64,000 nt of DNA from Cylicocyclus nassatus (taxonomy: Eukaryota; Nematoda; Chromadorea; Rhabditida; Strongylidae). Location: assembly GCA_958299035.1 (NCBI GenBank), contig CATQJL010000112.1, positions 10,640,880 through 10,704,879 of the forward strand. The letters run 5' to 3'. The notes beneath the pieces are model-generated. The model made no database searches and had not been told where the DNA came from. It was given only the letters and a program-made list of their open reading frames with translations. Below, piece after piece: positions 58,601-64,000 of this stretch; position 1 is the stretch's first letter; every line of letters begins with the position of its first letter. The translations under genes and the position numbers were made by a program.

Positions 58601-61600
58601 GGCAACTCGATCGGGCAGGGAAACAGATTTTTATACGCTTGGGGCAGTTCTTATAATTTTTGAACGGTCTTCAAGCGGCACTTAGGGCATAAACTTTCAC
58701 TTTAAATAGTTAGCGACTCGATCGTGCAGGGAAACAGATTTCTATACGCTTGGGGCAGTTCTTATAACTTTTAAACGGTCTTCAAGCGGCACTTAGGGCA
58801 TAAACTTTCATTTTAAATTGTTACTATCGGTCTGTAAGCGGCACGTAGGCCAACTCGATCGTGCAGGGAAACAGATTTTCATACGCTTGGGGCAGTTCTT
58901 ATAATTTTTAAACGTTCTTCAAGCGGCACTTAGGGCATGATCTGTCTTCTAGATATAGATATTATTGGTTTGTAAGCGGCACGTAGGGCAACTCGATCGT
59001 GCAGGGAAACAGATTTCTATACGCTTGGGACAGTTCTTATAACTTTCAAACGGTCTTCAAGCGGCACTTAGGGCATAAACTTTCATTTTAAATAGTTACT
59101 ATCGGTCTGTAAGCGGTACGTAGGCCAACTCGATCGTGCAGGGAAACAGATTTTTATACGCTTGGGGCAGTTCTTATAATTTTTAAACGGTCTTCAAGCG
59201 GCACTTAGGGCATGAACTGTCTTCTAGATATAGATATCATTGGTTTGTAAGCGGCACGTAGGGAAACTCGATCGTGCAGGGAAACAGATTTTTATACGCT
59301 TGGGGCAGTTCTTATAATTTTTGAACGGTCATCAAGCGGCACTTAGGGCATAAACTTTCATTTTAAATAGTTACTAGCGGTCTGTAAGCGGCACGTAGGG
59401 CAACTCGATCGGGCAGGGAAACAGATTTTTATACGCTTGGGGCATTCTTGTAATTTTTAAACGGTCTTCAAGCGGCACTTAGGGCATGAACTTTCATTTT
59501 AAATAGTTACTATCGGTCTGTAAGCGGTACGTAGGCCAACTCGATCGTGTAGGGAAACAGATTTTTATACGCTTGGGGCAGTTCTTATAATTTTTAAACG
59601 TTCTTCAAGCGGCACTTAGGGCATGAACTGTCTTCTAGATACAGATAATATTGGTTTGTAAGCAGCACGTAGGGCAACTCGATCGGGCAGGTAAACAGAT
59701 TTCTATACGCTTGGGGCAGTTCTTATAACTTTTAAACGGTCTTCAAGCGGCACTTAGGGCATAAACTTTTACTTTAAATAGTTAGCGACTCGATCGTGCA
59801 GGGAAACAGATTTTCATACGCTTGGGGCAGTTCTTATAATTTTTAAACGTTCTTCAAGCGGCACTTAGGGCATAAACTTTCATTTTAAATAGTTACTATC
59901 GGTCTGTAAGCGGTACGTAGGCCAACTCGATCGTGCAGGGAAACAGATTTTCATAAGCTTGGGGCATTCTTGTAATTTTTAAACGGTCTTCAAGCGGCAC
60001 TTAGGGCATGAACTTTCATTTTAAATAGTTACTATCGGTCTGTAAGCGGTACGTAGGCCAACTCGATCGTGTAGGGAAACAGATTTTTATACGCTTGGGG
60101 CAGTTCTTATAATTTTTAAACGTTCTTCAAGCGGCACTTAGGGCATGAACTGTCTTCTAGATACAGATAATATTGGTTTGTAAGCAGCACGTAGGGCAAC
60201 TCGATCGGGCAGGTAAACAGATTTCTATACGCTTGGGGCAGTTCTTATAACTTTTAAACGGTCTTCAAGCGGCACTTAGGGCATAAACTTTCATTTTAAA
60301 TTGTTACTATCGGTCTGTAAGCGGCACGTAGGGCAATAGGGCAACTCGATCGTGCAGGGAAACAGATTTTATACGCTTGGGGCAGTTCTTATAACTTTCA
60401 AACGGTCTTCAAGCGGCACTTAGGGCATAAACTTTCATTTTAAATAGTTACTATCGGTCTGTAAGCGGCACGTAGGGCAACTCGATCGGGCAGGGAAACA
60501 GATTTTTATACGCTTGGGGCATTCTTGTAATTTTTAAACGGTCTTCAAGCGGCACTTAGGGCATGAACTTTCATTTTAAATAGTTACTATCGGTCTGTAA
60601 GCGGTACGTAGGCCAACTCGATCGTGTAGGGAAACAGATTTTTATACGCTTGGGGCAGTTCTTATAATTTTTAAACGTTCTTCAAGCGGCACTTAGGGCA
60701 TGAACTGTCTTCTAGATACAGATAATATTGGTTTGTAAGCAGCACGTAGGGCAACTCGATCGGGCACGGAAACAGATTTTATACGGGGCAGTTCTTATAA
60801 TTTTTGAACGGTCATCAAGCGGCACTTAGGGCATAAATTTTCATTTTAAATAGTTACTAGCGGTCTGTAAGCGGCACGTAGGGCAACTCGATCGGGCAGG
60901 GAAACAGATTTTTATACGCTTGGGGCAGTTCTTATAATTTTTGAACGGTCTTCAAGCGGCACTTAGGGCATAAACTTTCACTTTAAATAGTTAGCGACTC
61001 GATCGTGCAGGGAAACAGATTTCTATACGCTTGGGGCAGTTCTTATAACTTTTAAACGGTCTTCAAGCGGCACTTAGGGCATAAACTTTCATTTTAAATT
61101 GTTACTATCGGTCTGTAAGCGGCACGTAGGCCAACTCGATCGTGCAGGGAAACAGATTTTCATACGCTTGGGGCAGTTCTTATAATTTTTAAACGTTCTT
61201 CAAGCGGCACTTAGGGCATGATCTGTCTTCTAGATATAGATATTATTGGTTTGTAAGCGGCACGTAGGGCAACTCGATCGTGCAGGGAAACAGATTTCTA
61301 TACGCTTGGGACAGTTCTTATAACTTTCAAACGGTCTTCAAGCGGCACTTAGGGCATAAACTTTCATTTTAAATAGTTACTATCGGTCTGTAAGCGGTAC
61401 GTAGGCCAACTCGATCGTGCAGGGAAACAGATTTTTATACGCTTGGGGCAGTTCTTATAATTTTTAAACGGTCTTCAAGCGGCACTTAGGGCATGAACTG
61501 TCTTCTAGATATAGATATCATTGGTTTGTAAGCGGCACGTAGGGAAACTCGATCGGGCAGGTAAACAGATTTCTATACGCTTGGGGCAGTTCTTATAACT

Positions 61601-64000
61601 TTTAAACGGTCTTCAAGCGGCACTTAGGGCATAAACTTTTACTTTAAATAGTTAGCGACTCGATCGTGCAGGGAAACAGATTTTCATACGCTTGGGGCAG
61701 TTCTTATAATTTTTAAACGTTCTTCAAGCGGCACTTAGGGCATAAACTTTCATTTTAAATAGTTACTATCGGTCTGTAAGCGGTACGTAGGCCAACTCGA
61801 TCGTGCAGGGAAACAGATTTTCATAAGCTTGGGGCATTCTTGTAATTTTTAAACGGTCTTCAAGCGGCACTTAGGGCATGAACTTTCATTTTAAATAGTT
61901 ACTATCGGTCTGTAAGCGGTACGTAGGCCAACTCGATCGTGTAGGGAAACAGATTTTTATACGCTTGGGGCAGTTCTTATAATTTTTAAACGTTCTTCAA
62001 GCGGCACTTAGGGCATGAACTGTCTTCTAGATACAGATAATATTGGTTTGTAAGCAGCACGTAGGGCAACTCGATCGGGCAGGTAAACAGATTTCTATAC
62101 GCTTGGGGCAGTTCTTATAACTTTTAAACGGTCTTCAAGCGGCACTTAGGGCATAAACTTTCATTTTAAATTGTTACTATCGGTCTGTAAGCGGCACGTA
62201 GGGCAATAGGGCAACTCGATCGTGCAGGGAAACAGATTTTATACGCTTGGGGCAGTTCTTATAACTTTCAAACGGTCTTCAAGCGGCACTTAGGGCATAA
62301 ACTTTCATTTTAAATAGTTACTATCGGTCTGTAAGCGGCACGTAGGGCAACTCGATCGGGCAGGGAAACAGATTTTTATACGCTTGGGGCATTCTTGTAA
62401 TTTTTAAACGGTCTTCAAGCGGCACTTAGGGCATGAACTTTCATTTTAAATAGTTACTATCGGTCTGTAAGCGGTACGTAGGCCAACTCGATCGTGTAGG
62501 GAAACAGATTTTTATACGCTTGGGGCAGTTCTTATAATTTTTAAACGTTCTTCAAGCGGCACTTAGGGCATGAACTGTCTTCTAGATACAGATAATATTG
62601 GTTTGTAAGCAGCACGTAGGGCAACTCGATCGGGCACGGAAACAGATTTTATACGGGGCAGTTCTTATAATTTTTGAACGGTCATCAAGCGGCACTTAGG
62701 GCATAAATTTTCATTTTAAATAGTTACTAGCGGTCTGTAAGCGGCACGTAGGGCAACTCGATCGGGCAGGGAAACAGATTTTTATACGCTTGGGGCAGTT
62801 CTTATAATTTTTGAACGGTCTTCAAGCGGCACTTAGGGCATAAACTTTCACTTTAAATAGTTAGCGACTCGATCGTGCAGGGAAACAGATTTCTATACGC
62901 TTGGGGCAGTTCTTATAACTTTTAAACGGTCTTCAAGCGGCACTTAGGGCATAAACTTTCATTTTAAATTGTTACTATCGGTCTGTAAGCGGCACGTAGG
63001 CCAACTCGATCGTGCAGGGAAACAGATTTTCATACGCTTGGGGCAGTTCTTATAATTTTTAAACGTTCTTCAAGCGGCACTTAGGGCATGATCTGTCTTC
63101 TAGATATAGATATTATTGGTTTGTAAGCGGCACGTAGGGCAACTCGATCGTGCAGGGAAACAGATTTCTATACGCTTGGGACAGTTCTTATAACTTTCAA
63201 ACGGTCTTCAAGCGGCACTTAGGGCATAAACTTTCATTTTAAATAGTTACTATCGGTCTGTAAGCGGTACGTAGGCCAACTCGATCGTGCAGGGAAACAG
63301 ATTTTTATACGCTTGGGGCAGTTCTTATAATTTTTAAACGGTCTTCAAGCGGCACTTAGGGCATGAACTGTCTTCTAGATATAGATATCATTGGTTTGTA
63401 AGCGGCACGTAGGGAAACTCGATCGTGCAGGGAAACAGATTTTTATACGCTTGGGGCAGTTCTTATAATTTTTGAACGGTCATCAAGCGGCACTTAGGGC
63501 ATAAACTTTCATTTTAAATAGTTACTAGCGGTCTGTAAGCGGCACGTAGGGCAACTCGATCGGGCAGGGAAACAGATTTTTATACGCTTGGGGCATTCTT
63601 GTAATTTTTAAACGGTCTTCAAGCGGCACTTAGGGCATGAACTTTCATTTTAAATAGTTACTATCGGTCTGTAAGCGGTACGTAGGCCAACTCGATCGTG
63701 TAGGGAAACAGATTTTTATACGCTTGGGGCAGTTCTTATAATTTTTAAACGTTCTTCAAGCGGCACTTAGGGCATGAACTGTCTTCTAGATACAGATAAT
63801 ATTGGTTTGTAAGCAGCACGTAGGGCAACTCGATCGGGCAGGTAAACAGATTTCTATACGCTTGGGGCAGTTCTTATAACTTTTAAACGGTCTTCAAGCG
63901 GCACTTAGGGCATAAACTTTTACTTTAAATAGTTAGCGACTCGATCGTGCAGGGAAACAGATTTTCATACGCTTGGGGCAGTTCTTATAATTTTTAAACG
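43644..64000 (-). repeat. Satellite array 2, same monomer inverted, at least 20.3 kb
   Basis: The same satellite as 18222-27600 but on the opposite strand: CTTCAAGCGGCACTTAGGGC is the reverse complement of the array 1 anchor. It comprises roughly 150 monomers and runs off the window. Same linker types and 111-bp short monomers (GTTAGCGACTCGATCG joins). It has large internal duplications: 43651-45618 and 46851-48818 match at a constant 3,200-bp offset. Blocks near 61081 and 62951 match at 1,870 bp. No unrelated insertion is visible. Confidence 0.97.

Overview
This is an AT-rich, gene-poor, repeat-dominated eukaryotic window. It has long A/T-rich intergenic DNA, several Tc1/mariner-, hAT- and piggyBac-type non-autonomous DNA transposons, one decayed Ty3/gypsy fragment and about 30 kb of satellite DNA. 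The style fits a nematode or a similar small invertebrate. I saw no rRNA or tRNA and no intact conserved protein gene, so the organism call is an inference from style, not from a marker gene.

Layout. 1-17.4 kb: single-copy-looking AT-rich DNA carrying a chain of small DNA transposons. These are a 677-bp Tc1/mariner-like element and a cut-off second copy at the window edge, three hAT-like elements with 8-bp target duplications (one 1.1 kb and itself interrupted by another MITE), and two long mariner-like foldbacks (TTAGGT termini, TA duplications), one of them invaded by a nearly perfect 397-bp foldback. 16.5-18.2 kb: two local tandem repeats, the second split by a 419-bp piggyBac-type MITE whose empty site survives in the neighbouring repeat unit. 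18.2-27.6 kb: satellite array, about 136-bp monomer. 27.6-28.1 kb: a 0.5-kb GC-rich flank ('arm'). 28.1-43.1 kb: a 15-kb non-satellite spacer with another hAT MITE, another 1,021-bp mariner-like foldback, a degenerate tandem repeat, a 500-N assembly gap, a cluster of four or five MITEs, cDNA/amplification-adapter sequence left in the assembly, and a broken gypsy reverse-transcriptase/RNase H fragment. 43.1-43.6 kb: the same 0.5-kb arm in inverted orientation. 43.6-64.0 kb: the same satellite in inverted orientation, running off the window.

The most striking structure is this giant inverted repeat (array - arm - 15 kb spacer - arm' - array'). Both arrays stop at the same monomer phase, and the three monomers nearest each arm occur in the same variant order. 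The arm+array edge was therefore copied as a unit, and the arrays later rearranged independently through higher-order repeats of about 1.87 kb and blocks offset by 3,200 bp. The monomer itself seems to be built from three diverged sub-repeats of about 43-51 bp.

Caution: the spacer contains a 500-N join and SMART-type adapter copies, including a head-to-head adapter dimer. The linkage of the two halves, and hence the inverted arrangement, must be checked against raw long reads before any biological meaning is assigned.
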